Below are positions 21,089-30,259 of a stretch of 32,245 bases of DNA, in pieces. A model generated the notes under the pieces. It saw nothing but the letters and a program-made list of their open reading frames with translations, had not been told where the DNA came from and made no database searches. Positions within the stretch are counted from its first letter, which is position 1. Every line of letters begins with the position of its first letter. Source of the DNA: Nemertoderma westbladi (taxonomy: Eukaryota > Xenacoelomorpha > Nemertodermatida > Nemertodermatidae); the NCBI GenBank assembly GCA_032718475.1, contig JAUCBJ010006036.1, positions 1-32,245 of the forward strand, given 5' to 3'. The position numbers were made by a program, and so were the translations under genes.

Positions 21089-22777
21089 TTAATTGTCCAT
21101 AGGTTCATCGAATGGTTCTTCAAAACCGGCATTATAAACGTCATCGACTTTAACCTGACGGATCCAGTTCGTATATCCACCGGGCGCAGGCGACATTGGC
21201 GAAGAAAGCGGTCGCAGGTACTTACTGAAAGCCAAATGTTTTGGAAGAAAATTATTCACACCGAGGTACAACTGTTGTAAATGATCCAAAGATTTCAACG
21301 ACTCAGAAAGCGTCATTTGCGCCAAATCGTTTGCAATAAAGGGAAGAAGGTGGTCTGCCTTGAAGCCGCTTGGACTAACAGGATCACGAACAACCCGCGC
21401 AACAGATATTCCCCCAAGAACTCCGTCGGAAAAGCGTAAAAGAAATAAACCATCAACTGGATGAGCAAGGAGCAAGTCCTCCGCAGATTTTTTGGACACA
21501 AAACCAAATATTAGGTTATCGTTCCAAAGATTCAAAAGAAATTTATCCAATAATGATATTATAGCATAGAACCAATGCCAGAAGGTGAACGATCTGTTAC
21601 CAGGTAAAAGGGACTTGTTAAATTGAGTCCATGAAATAATTTGTTCTGTTAAATCAAACCGTGAGTCGTTAGACCCTTTGAAAAGTCTAGAAGCCAACTC
21701 CCTCATTTGGGAGTCGTTCAAAGGTTTAGTTGATCCAATCTGGGTAATCTTTCGGTTTAGAGCTACGGCTATGTCCGGCCACGGCACACAATCTGGAGTA
21801 GAGAATCCCTGACGACCCAGTACCGAAAAGGAGTCGTCCCAAAACACCGTGGCGTGGCCATCCACCTCTTGGTTATTGTGGACAGTTATAACAATTGGTA
21901 AAGATAAACAAGCCGGTTTAAACTCGACCTCAAACTGTCCGAACCTGAATGATGCCTGAAATGCTAGACAGAATTTACCGTCTGTAACTGATGCTTCAGT
22001 AGAGCCCTTTTTAGGCCTATGGATTTTTGAAATTGATAAGCTTCTAAAGTTACCAACCATTTTTGAAGACTTTGAATCATAGTCCATTGTTTCCTCTGCA
22101 TTTTTTAATGAACTATGCATTTTTGGAGAGTCGGAAAACCCATCTTTAGAAAAATCGATCACTTGCGATTCATTGAAAATACAGCAATGTACTTTGGGGA
22201 GTGTTTGGTTGCTACGTAACAACCTACCGAAAAGTAGTCTTACATTCGCATTGAACTTGGAACCAGTACGGATAATCCGCGGTTTGGGCTGATCCTCTAT
22301 GACTAACGAAACACTCGCCATTTTGTATATTAATTGTTGAACTCTTGTATTCATTGCCTCAATATTCACAACGTTAAGTTGCTCAACAGCCGCAAAAAAT
22401 GCGGTTAAATCGAGACTTTCAACTATTTTGTTCAATTGTCGTAAAAAATCCATACAACTTTCGAAAAGATTGATGAAACATTCCTGAATTAAATCTAGCG
22501 AGGTTTCCTTCGACTTCCCTTCTCCATTTCTTTTCTCAAACATCCAACGATTAATTTCGCTTGTAAGAGAATTGAAACAAATCTCTGCCTTAATTATCAA
22601 TTCGTTATTCCACCGTAAGTATACCCCTAGGATTCCTCGGCCTATATCCACAGTCTGTTTAACCAGTTCAACATTTTGCAAGTAATTTATTTTTGATTGA
22701 ATTTCCTTTAAAGCGCTCTGAACATTTTCTTGATTTCTTTTTTCGGGGCTCATTGCATTGATTAGTCGTTGTTGTTC
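21089..22777 (-). CDS. STAT: STAT transcription factor, large 3' exon
   Basis: Signal transducer and activator of transcription: phosphorylated on tyrosine downstream of JAK-type kinases, dimerises through SH2 and binds DNA in the nucleus. Residues are counted from the ATG at 22753, which is probably internal because the frame is open further upstream. Coiled-coil bundle about 1-150; DNA-binding domain about 150-335, opening with VIEDQPKPRIIRTGSKFNANV (151-171), with LPIVITVHN and WDDSF; linker about 340-410 (FWHWFYAI, LWNDNLIFGFVSK); SH2 about 411-515 with DGLFLLRFS, where R440 is the phosphotyrosine-binding arginine. Y527 in GGYTNWIRQVKV is placed like the activating tyrosine of STATs. Only 27 residues follow it, acidic and aromatic (FEEPFDEPMDN), so the transactivation tail is very short. 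The N-domain is missing here but is encoded upstream at 23498-24056. The best-looking acceptor (CAACAG|GAAC, exon from 22777) sets this start. Confidence 0.85.
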   Translation of the reverse strand, partial: EQQRLINAMSPEKRNQENVQSALKEIQSKINYLQNVELVKQTVDIGRGILGVYLRWNNELIIKAEICFNSLTSEINRWMFEKRNGEGKSKETSLDLIQECFINLFESCMDFLRQLNKIVESLDLTAFFAAVEQLNVVNIEAMNTRVQQLIYKMASVSLVIEDQPKPRIIRTGSKFNANVRLLFGRLLRSNQTLPKVHCCIFNESQVIDFSKDGFSDSPKMHSSLKNAEETMDYDSKSSKMVGNFRSLSISKIHRPKKGSTEASVTDGKFCLAFQASFRFGQFEVEFKPACLSLPIVITVHNNQEVDGHATVFWDDSFSVLGRQGFSTPDCVPWPDIAVALNRKITQIGSTKPLNDSQMRELASRLFKGSNDSRFDLTEQIISWTQFNKSLLPGNRSFTFWHWFYAIISLLDKFLLNLWNDNLIFGFVSKKSAEDLLLAHPVDGLFLLRFSDGVLGGISVARVVRDPVSPSGFKADHLLPFIANDLAQMTLSESLKSLDHLQQLYLGVNNFLPKHLAFSKYLRPLSSPMSPAPGGYTNWIRQVKVDDVYNAGFEEPFDEPMDN

Positions 22778-23497
22778 CTGTTGAATAAAGGTAATACTGC
22801 AACTTACAGTCTGTTGTTGAACTATTGTTCAACCGGGTCACAAACTTTGCAGGGTACCGGACCAGAGGCGGGTAAGGCAGATTGTGTCCGGAGCCGGTCC
22901 AGAGCGGGTATGTAAATGATGTCACGCAAAAAAATGTCATCAAAAAAATATAGGTGCTAAAAAACGGGTGAGTACAAAACTAAGACCCAACACCCAATTA
23001 TAAAGACCTGCATAATCTTGTAACATATGTGTTAACTTTTGTTTATTGTTTTGGTTCCCCCAACACGCTTCTGTAACCTGCTCATTTACTAACCTGCGCC
23101 ATTAAATGGCAATGGGACCTAACGCTCTTTGTGACCTGTATAAAACAAAGTCGCGTCAGGTCCCAAAGAGCGTAAGGTCCTAAAGAGCGTTAGGTCCCAT
23201 TGCCATGTAAAGGAACAGATTAGTAAAGAGGCAGGTTACAGAGGCGTGTTGGGGGAACCAAACCAAAACAATAAACGAAAGTTCAGAAGGTAACAGATGT
23301 GTTTTGTACAGGTCTTTATTATTTGCGTCTTGGGTGTTTGTTTAGTAGTCAGTCACCTGCTAAAAAAACCTAGGCCTAGTTTGTGAGCCCTGTTTATGAG
23401 CGAGCATGGTATATATATATATATATAAAAGTACTGTAAAACTTTATTCGTATTTTCATAGATATACCGGCAGACCGGTATTAAGATGCAGTATTAC
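22778..23497 (-). other. Inferred STAT intron
   Basis: The N-domain exon and the large exon are collinear on the minus strand and separated by about 720 bp with stops in the relevant frames. The donor GAGG|GTAATA (after 23498) leaves phase 1, while the strongest acceptor (22777) reads in phase 0. The only in-phase acceptor is the weak AATAG|TT (exon from 22821). A small unseen exon or another donor may therefore exist. The intron contains a hairpin element (22979-23346) and a (TA)n run near 23409-23427. Confidence 0.6.
22979..23346. mobile_element. Hairpin (foldback) element inside the STAT intron
   Basis: An almost continuous inverted repeat centred near 23150. Left-arm blocks AACACCC, TAAAGACCTG, TTTATTGTTTTGGTT, CCCCCAACACGC, TGTAACCTG and GGCAATGGGACCTAACGCTC are all matched in reverse complement on the right. 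The right arm carries an additional direct duplication of an AGGTCC-AAAGAGCGT block. There is no coding capacity, which fits a MITE. Its ends are approximate and no target-site duplication was found. Confidence 0.8.
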
Positions 23498-24056
23498 CCT
23501 CCTCTAGCTTAGTTAATTCACAAGATGAAGCAAAATATTGTTCGTGATTAATTTTAAGGTTGCTGACGTCATTGTCGCAATGATATATAATCATTTTTAT
23601 TTCGTCTATTTTATCACGCAGATCTTGGTAAACAGCAAAATCTTGCACAGGAACGGGTTCAAGTAGAAGAATACTGGCTTTATAACTTGTATGCTCTCGG
23701 ATTTTACTATCCTCTGTTTTCAAGCAATCATTCAAACATGCGAAGAACTTGGAAGGATCTCCAGAAAATCGTTCCTGTAAAGTTTGCAATCCTAAACGCA
23801 GATGCCGTTTAATAGTGTACTCACGTTCAATGGAGATTCGATTTTCCACGAGATTAATTAATGTGTTAAACATTTTGTCGGAACCTGTAGTAGGCTGACC
23901 TTGTAATGCAATACATTGCTCCTCCAACCAGGTCGAGAAATAATTACGAATATCAATAGGAATTTGAAATTGGTTGTAACAATCCTCGACAACTTGCAAA
24001 TATTCGACGGGTAGATCACAAGTCTTTTTCCACATCTCTGATTTATTATCCGACAT
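23498..24056 (-). CDS. STAT: STAT N-terminal exon (N-domain and start of coiled coil)
   Basis: Encodes the STAT protein-interaction (N) domain, which mediates cooperative binding of STAT dimers on neighbouring sites. Start chosen at MSDNKSEMW (24056; A at -3); a second ATG lies seven codons on, and a longer upstream start at 24125 looks spurious. Residues about 8-120 are the helical N-domain: LPVEYLQVVEDCY, IDIRNYFSTWLEEQ with the conserved W43, then RHLRLGLQTLQERFSGDP. Residues about 137-186 (DLRDKIDEIKMIIYHCDND) begin coiled-coil helix 1. The frame runs on to a stop at 23481, but a donor GAGG|GTAATA is present at 23497. The large exon downstream lacks exactly this domain, so the two are parts of one gene, with a protein of about 740-760 aa, the normal STAT size. 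Confidence 0.8.
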
Positions 24057-24854
24057 ATTGGTGTATTGCAATAGTCTGATAGTACTACACACACAGGTAC
24101 AGCTGTACAGCCTACCAACAACCACTACCAGACTACACAGCTACACATGGTATGCTACAGATACTAAGCAGCTAAGCTACCCTGCTACCGGAACTTTTTT
24201 ATTTACTCGCCATGTCGCCAACTTGTTGTGCAAAGCAACATTTAAATTTTTCGTATTTATTATGATGCTATTTAATATTAATATATTGTGTTTAAATCTA
24301 TCTTTAACGTGCAGTACACTAGTACAGTGCTCATATCTCAGTATCTACCGGTACTCTTATATTTCATATTTGTCGGCTTGACCGAATTTAACATATCATA
24401 TCATATCTGCTAGCTACAGACAGGCAGATCCAGCCAGATATGTGTATCCTGCCTGCCTGATGTTCTGCATTCTGGTAGGCCTATCTGACTATAACTGTAT
24501 ATAGGCTGATAGGTATACTGCTGAACTGTATAACCTGATATCAGTAGGCTATAATCCTGTAATCTGCGATCTAATACTGTAATAATAGTATGATAGACGA
24601 GCTGCTATGCTATTGCAGGTTTATATAATACAATACAATACAATACAAAACAATATAATACAATATTCAGATATTGTAGAGTACAGGCTGACAGGAGTAG
24701 GCCTAGGACTGTAGGATATGATATAAACGCAAGCGAAAATTTTGAACCCTTTTCAGCTTTTTAAACATCTGCCTACCGGTACTCCAACTGCCCAACTCCC
24801 ACTCCACACTGGAGTCCATAAACATGTGGCTAAGTCTGTAAGTCACACGAATAG
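24057..24854. other. STAT upstream region, no gene seen
   Basis: Presumed STAT 5' UTR and promoter side. Contains an (AATAC)n microsatellite at about 24627-24665, short CATAT repeats near 24394, a CTGCCTGCCTG patch near 24449, TACCGGTA at 24346 and 24774, and TAGGCCTA at 24476 and 24698. No TATA/Inr pair stands out. Confidence 0.45.
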
Positions 24855-24985
24855 TTCCCAAAAGGCACTTTGGCATTTTGGCATTTTTTCCATGTACCTA
24901 AATAATTGCATCCAGCTGTCCAGCGTAAATGCCAAAATGCCTTAGTGTAAGATTTCCCTAAAGGCACTTTGGCATTCTGGCAATT
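24855..24985. repeat. Direct plus inverted TTTGGCATT repeat cluster
   Basis: AAGGCACTTTGGCATT occurs at 24862 and 24961 (99 bp apart), and between them AAATGCCAAAATGCCTTA (24927-24944) is an inverted copy. The single strand could fold in two alternative hairpins. TTGGC/GCCAA half-sites resemble NF1 sites, but nothing else supports that role. Confidence 0.75.
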
Positions 24986-25541
24986 AGTCAATAAAAACCG
25001 ATAAACCAAAGTACACATGATTCCACTGAATTGTTTCCTTTAAGTCAAATATCTGACGAAACAAATTTTAATAACAATATTCACTTTTTCCTTTAGTCAA
25101 ATATTTGCCGAAACAAATTTAAATAACTATTCACTGCGGGCGTATTCAATTTTATGAATTACATTATCTCATACATAGATAATCATACATACTGTATAAT
25201 TCAGGATGGGAAGGGGGGGGGGGGGGGGGGATGTTGGGGGAGATTCGACGCAAATAACACATGATTTCACTGTATTGTTTCCTTTAGTAAAATATCTGGC
25301 TAAAGCGTTCCTGAAGCGATGTGGTGGATTACTTATTTCATCGTAGTTGCAAATGGAATTAATGTCATAAATACTGCATGTAACAATGTCAAATATGTAA
25401 TGTGCAGCTTATACTGGTGACAAGGCGGTTGTTGTTCGACCCTAACATGGGAAACTTGAGTTTCCAGTGCCTACTGACCCGGGTTGTACAACAATCGCGA
25501 TAACGGAGCACAAGGAAACAGACTTAATAAATATAGTTTAG

Positions 25542-25581
25542 TTTAACACTTTGACTGCCTTTGACGCACCGGTGCGTCAAA
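25542..25581 (+). repeat. 22-bp perfect palindrome beside a piggyBac-like TTAA end
   Basis: TTAACACTTTGACTGCC (25543-25559) is followed at once by a perfect palindrome at 25560-25581 whose half-site is TTTGACGCACC. A TTAA start, CACTTTG and a GACGC/GCGTC palindrome recall the ends of piggyBac-type elements. No matching opposite end was found, so it may be a broken terminus. Confidence 0.45.
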
Positions 25582-25668
25582 TGGTAGACAATAGATTGTG
25601 TCATAACTACCCAATACTTTTTTACTCCCCACATAAAAACCTGGTTTCCATTTTACCTCTGGCATTGC

Positions 25669-25976
25669 AGACACACTAACCTTGCCTCAAACCCAGCACC
25701 ACCCTGCAGACACACCAACCTTGCCCCCACCCAGCACCACCCTGCAAACACACCAACCTCGCCTCCACCCAGCACCACCCTGCAGACACACCAACCTTTC
25801 CTCCACCCAGCACCACCCTGCAGACATACCAACCATGCCTCCACCCAGCACCACCCTGCAGACACACCAACCTTTGCTCCACCCAGCACCACCCTGCAGA
25901 CATATACCAACCATGCCTCCACCCAGAACCACCCTGCAGACATACCAACCATGCCTCCACCCAGCATCATCTCCAC
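25669..25976. repeat. 38-bp minisatellite, about 8 units
   Basis: CAGACACACCAACC + TTTCCTCCACCC + AGCACCACCCTG repeats with starts at 25707, 25745, 25783, 25821, 25859, 25897 and 25937; the last step carries a 2-bp insertion. The plus strand is pyrimidine/adenine-rich with almost no stops on either strand, so open frames across it carry no coding weight. Confidence 0.95.
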
Positions 25977-26284
25977 CCATACATAGATAATGATACATAC
26001 TGTATATTTCAGGTTGGGACTGGGGGGGGGGGGGGGGGGGGGGGGGGGGATTCGACGCAAATAACACATTATTTTATTGTATTTGTTTCCTTTAAGTCAA
26101 ATATCTGACGAAACAAATTTAAATAACAATATTCACGTATATTTTTCCTTTAGTCAAATATTTGCCGAAACAAATTTAAATAACTATTCACTGTATTCAA
26201 TTTTATGAATTACACTATCTCATACATAGATAATCATACATACTGTATCATTCAGGTTGGGACTGGGGGGGGGGGGGGGGTTAC

Positions 26285-26412
26285 TTCGACGCAAATACAG
26301 AAATAACAGATGATTGTACTCTTTTAAAAAATAAAACTGTAACTGTTCTGTTATGTTTTCGTTTATTTTATTCTTAGAATAACGTGCCATTGTAACCTGG
26401 TCCTTTCCCTTA
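26285..26412 (+). repeat. Dispersed repeat R2, second copy
   Basis: Same-orientation match to 9815-9924 (TCGACGCAAATA, AATAAAACTGTAAC, TTAGAATAACGT, TCCTTTCCCTTA). Its left end overlaps the end of the G-tract repeat, which suggests R2 and the G-tract family share a module. Confidence 0.75.
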
Positions 26413-26580
26413 CTGATCCTAAATTACCCAACTCTAAGGTTATCATTGAGAATCCGTTTCTTATCCTCCTTTAAATAAACGAAGAAGCGTTTCATCAGTT
26501 AATCCCTGAAATTAAAACAAATATTATAAATAGATAGAACAAAAATAAATGTATGTTACATTCGGGCTTAGTAATTTGTA

Positions 26581-26663
26581 GATCGAATGTAACCTAGTTA
26601 TAGGATCCAATGTAACATAATTGCGGTTACGTTCGATTCCAAATAACTATGTTACATTCGATC
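26581..26663. repeat. Imperfect hairpin built from GTTACATTCGATC arms
   Basis: Left arm 26581-26616 (GATCGAATGTAAC..) pairs with right arm 26626-26663 (..GTTACATTCGATC) over about 36 bp with a 9-bp loop. A further half-arm, GTTACATTCGGGC, lies at 26554, and GTTCA/CGAACGTAATTA echoes follow to 26697, so the hairpin sits inside a larger set of the same short motif. Confidence 0.8.
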
Positions 26664-26795
26664 CTGATTACGTTCAGTCTGTCACCCGAACGTAATTAGT
26701 CATCCTTATCCAACTTGTACTACTGTATTGAAGTAGTACTTATAGCAGCTCAGTACACCTTGCAGCTTTGTCCTGACTCCTTACTATACACGTTC

Positions 26796-27047
26796 GTGGG
26801 GCCTTCGCGCAGCACGAGAGCCTTAGAAAGTAGATTATACTAATCTCTATTAGATATACGAAAACCGTCTTTCCCAATATATATATGAGTGAAGGCGATG
26901 CTATCAGTTTGTGATAAACTAGTTGTAAAAACAGAGATCCATTTCAGTTTGCCCTTACACACTTTAACAGTCATATTTAAGTTAAGTATGTCATTTTTAG
27001 TTTTACAATACTCTTCTCCTTCATTAGCCTCGTTGCGCTCGTCCTGT
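26796..27047 (-). repeat. Dispersed repeat R1, inverted copy
   Basis: Reverse complement of 9281-9546. Read on the minus strand it runs GGACGAGCGCAACGAGGC to GTGCTGCGCGAAGGCCCCAC. This copy has a TATATATAT stretch near 26880 that is missing from the first. The two copies are about 17 kb apart. Confidence 0.85.
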
Positions 27048-29010
27048 TTTGTCTTATATAATTTTCATAAACGGAGATTAACGACCTTTATAACTATGTA
27101 AAGTCTGGAAACTGTGAGAGTAATTGCTGATTTATGACAGATGGATACTCGTATTCACTGTAAACACGTTGCGTTCGTTCGTTTTTTTTTTTACCAAACT
27201 TCCGATTCTTTCTACACTACATACTCTACGACTACATACGTACCAAGTTTCGTTTTAGGAATAACCGAGTTATTAGCGATCAAAAATTTACGAGCGACGA
27301 CGACGACGACGACAGACAACTCGTTAATGGTACCCATATGCAAAGGCTACGCTCACTTCGTGGCTCGCCCCACAGCTATATGCATATACCTGTATTGTAT
27401 AACTGCAGTACACTGTATATCTATATTCTACGGTATCATACTGTACTGCATCTCACTATCTGTAGTGCTCTTGACTTGACTTAATGTACAACTAAATGAA
27501 CCGAATCTATTATAGACAGGGTACAGTCAGCACTTAACCGAGGGGAAAGCAAGATGAGGCCTACAGTAGTAATGTCTCATGATGATATTGTTGGTAATTT
27601 GTTTTGTCCACGCTGATGTACAACTAATAATAAAGAATAAAAAACTAAAAAAAGTATAAATCGACACATCAAATGATCACTACCACCTCAAATGTACTCC
27701 AACACCGCCCATTCGAGAGACGTTACAGTCACAGAGTTACTTTTAGTGGGCGGAGTTTTGAACCAGGGAATAGTTAGCAGTGGACTTAGTACTGTATCTA
27801 GTTTTCTCTGTATCTCATTCGCTGTTTTTGACTAAAAAATTTCTAACAAATACATTCTAATAATAATCGGCCGTTCATTTACCATTCAACGATAGACAAC
27901 TATAATGAACTGTGCTGTTCAGTGTTATTAGAGGCAATTGTAATTGTTTTTCGTTTGGGATGCGTAATTAACTGGTATGTTATTATTTTTGGGCTCAAAA
28001 TTGTAGCTCAACTATTATATTTTTCGAAAAGGATTTCGAAATTTCACTGCAGTTCTTTTGAAGCCGACATTTTCAATTCAAAGTTGTGCGGAATGGAGTC
28101 GGACGTTACGTGTTGGGCGTTACATAAAAAATAGCAATATTTAGCCACCTCTGTCTGCTTTATTTTTTGTCTTTGGAATGTACTCTAGATATCATTAGAA
28201 CCGCCTTCATCTGCAGATTCCGAATCTGAAAACCATTTTAAATTTCACCAACAATTGCCAAATATATTATCAAAATACTAAGGTGTGAATTTTGGGTCGA
28301 AAATCGCAATTATTGAAACCTACAGTATTTGTTATTTATTTATGCCTTTTAAACTATACACTGCATGCAATTTAGACATTAAATACATGTAAAGCTTACA
28401 ACACTTTTCAACCCTGCCTTTCACGAGGATGCTTCAATTATGTCCATTGACCAAATTGCAGAAAATGAAAATTTTGTCCCTTCCATTTTCAAACCACTTA
28501 TATGCCATTTTTGCCTAAATGGAGATTGCTGCATTTCTTTATGTTTAAATGTATTCCGAATCCGATTAACACACTTAGAAGGCCATACTCCAAAGTTGAA
28601 ATTAGATATTTAACGTTTCAAATCCACCTAAATGCCAGTTTTGCAGTGACCGCATGATAAAATAATTTTTTAAAACAACCTACTGACCTATATAACACAT
28701 TTTACTATTATAAATATAATTATCCCGGGAAACGTTGATATAAAATTCGAAACAACGAATAAAGAGCTAAAATGTTTGTTTATTGATGAGGGAGATTTGA
28801 TTTATATTTTTAAGGGGGAAGTCCCTAATTCCAAAAAAAAACCTATTTTTCCTTTTCAATCCCTCCTGGTGCAGATTTTTATGAGGATTTCAAAACTTCA
28901 AACTTCAAATCGCTTGTTAATAGCTAATGTAGTTGAAACGTTATGAGCGATAATGTTAACCTTACTCTGTCTAAGTGTCTGAGAAAAGCTAGCTGGGATT
29001 GTGTTTCTGG
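27048..29010. other. 2-kb AT-rich intergenic, no gene seen
   Basis: No supported gene. Contains an (ACG)n patch at 27295-27313, the GTGGGGCGAGCCACGAA-type motif inverted at 27347-27373, an inverted pair of GC-box-like motifs (ACCGCCCA at 27704, TGGGCGGAG near 27748), and a diverged pair of TTTCAAA-CCAC/CCAC-TA-ATGCC-TTTTGC blocks near 28489 and 28617. Short open frames here lack recognisable features. Confidence 0.5.
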
Positions 29011-29687
29011 CGGTCTGTCTGTCAAAATATAACAAATCCATTCATCCTAGCTAAAAGTTTTGTTATTGGGGTTTTACTGGTGGCTGATTTCATTCCAAAC
29101 GTCAGTTTTCACTTTTGACGAAAACTATTGTCTTTATGCCTCGCTGTCAGACTGTCTGTCTGTCCGCGGACGGTCTCTCTGTCAAAATATAAGAACATAC
29201 AGTAATACCACAAATCTAAATAATTTTTGTTGTGGTTTTCCTCGTCGCTCATTTCATTTCCGATGTCAGTTTTCATAATTGGCGAAGTCGATTATGTTTG
29301 TCTGTCGGTCTGTCTGTATGTCCGTATGTCTGTCAAAATATAAGAAAATCATTCCACTTAGCTAAAAGTTTTGTTATGGGGGTTTTCCTGGTTGCTGAAT
29401 TAATCTGCGTCGTCAGATTTCACTTTTAACAAAACCTACTATGTCTGCGTATGTCTGTCTGTCGGTTTTTCTGTCTGTCCAGCTATCTGTATGTCAAAGT
29501 AATAGGAAATCATAACAACTGGCTAAAAAGTTCGTTATGGGGGTTTTCATGGTTGGTGATTTAATTTCCGATGATGTCAGTTTTCATGTATGACGTCATC
29601 CACAATGTCTGTCTGTCTGTTCAGCTGTCGGTCATATTTTGACGGACAGACCGACAGCAATTCAGACAGACATGACACTGTCAAATT
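29011..29687 (+). repeat. TGTC-rich tandem repeat, about 160-bp unit, 4 copies
   Basis: GTCAAAATAT (or GTCAAAGTAAT) recurs at 29021, 29181, 29332 and 29503 (steps of 160, 151 and 171 bp). Each unit runs from a (TGTC)n block through TAGCTAAAAGTTTTGTTAT, GGGGTTTTCCTGG, and GATGTCAGTTTTCA back to TGTC. Copies are well diverged, so the array is old. It ends in a 9-bp-stem hairpin (CTGTCGGTC/GACCGACAG, 29626-29662), after which the motif appears inverted (GACAGAC). Confidence 0.85.
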
Positions 29688-30259
29688 AAAAATCTGACCT
29701 CAGAACTGAATTCACCGCCCCGTAAAACACTTACAACAAAATTTTCAGCTGGGTTGTGTGCGATTTTAACATTTAAATTCAATTAAATTACCCTAACCAT
29801 AAACTTTAAATGCATTTTCTGGCGAATGCAATTTATAAATTTCAAATTGCAAAGGCTTTTTAAAGAATCAATATTAATCGCTAATTTTTCGTATACAAAG
29901 TTGGTGTTAGATGTTGAAACTATTATATAGACAAATTTTTGAAATTTTGAGATAATCCATAATTTTAACGAAATATTTGTTAATTTTCCTTAATTTTCCA
30001 ATTTTTGGTAACTTTCGTTTTTTGTTGTTGTAATTTTTGAAAATTAGCTGTAAAATGAAAACGGTACATAATATCAAAATTCTGTCTATAGGATTTATTG
30101 TGTACGGTAATCCGGACATGTGCATAAAACTTCATTACAATTAAGAGAAAATTGTGGGAGCCTTTGCGATTTTTTGAATAATTGCATTATTATGTTATTA
30201 ATTAGGTAAAAAATTAAAAATAAATTTTAGAAATTTTTTTATCCAGCTAGTGTTGTATA
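29688..30259. other. AT-rich intergenic, nothing seen
   Basis: Low-complexity A/T sequence between the TGTC repeat and the 31-bp minisatellite; no gene, RNA or repeat is supported. Confidence 0.5.

Larger units (their letters stand above)
25013..26296 (+). repeat. Repeat family with long G tracts, full and partial copies
   Basis: Two long copies (25013-25256 and 26063-26296) share the same order: ACATGAT..TTGTTTCC, a roughly 50-bp internal duplication (TCAAATATCTGACGAAAC then TCAAATATTTGCCGAAAC), ATTCAATTTTATGAATTAC, CATACATAGATAAT, a G tract, then ATTCGACGCAAATA. Partial copies lie at 25257-25320 and 25967-26062. G tracts are 18 nt (25213-25230), 28 nt (26022-26049) and 16 nt (26265-26280). 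The copies are separated by a 38-bp minisatellite and unrelated DNA. Non-coding. Confidence 0.8.

Noticed and set aside
22668-22943. Minus-strand frame TTTTNQCNEPRKKKSRK as a STAT 5' coding segment
   Set aside because: It overlaps the STAT exon in another frame and stops soon after; it would break the coiled-coil frame.
14651-24056. SLC26 and STAT as an operon
   Set aside because: Same strand but more than 4 kb apart with a foldback element between; no sign of shared transcription or trans-splicing.
25408-25510. tRNA-like or SINE segment around GTTGTTCGACCCT
   Set aside because: A single loose B-box resemblance with no A box or A-rich tail; too weak to list.
25653-26069. Pro/Thr- and Gly/Val/Cys-rich frames on both strands over the 38-bp minisatellite
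   Set aside because: Open on both strands and in several frames at once because of the GC-rich repeat; partly runs through G homopolymers.
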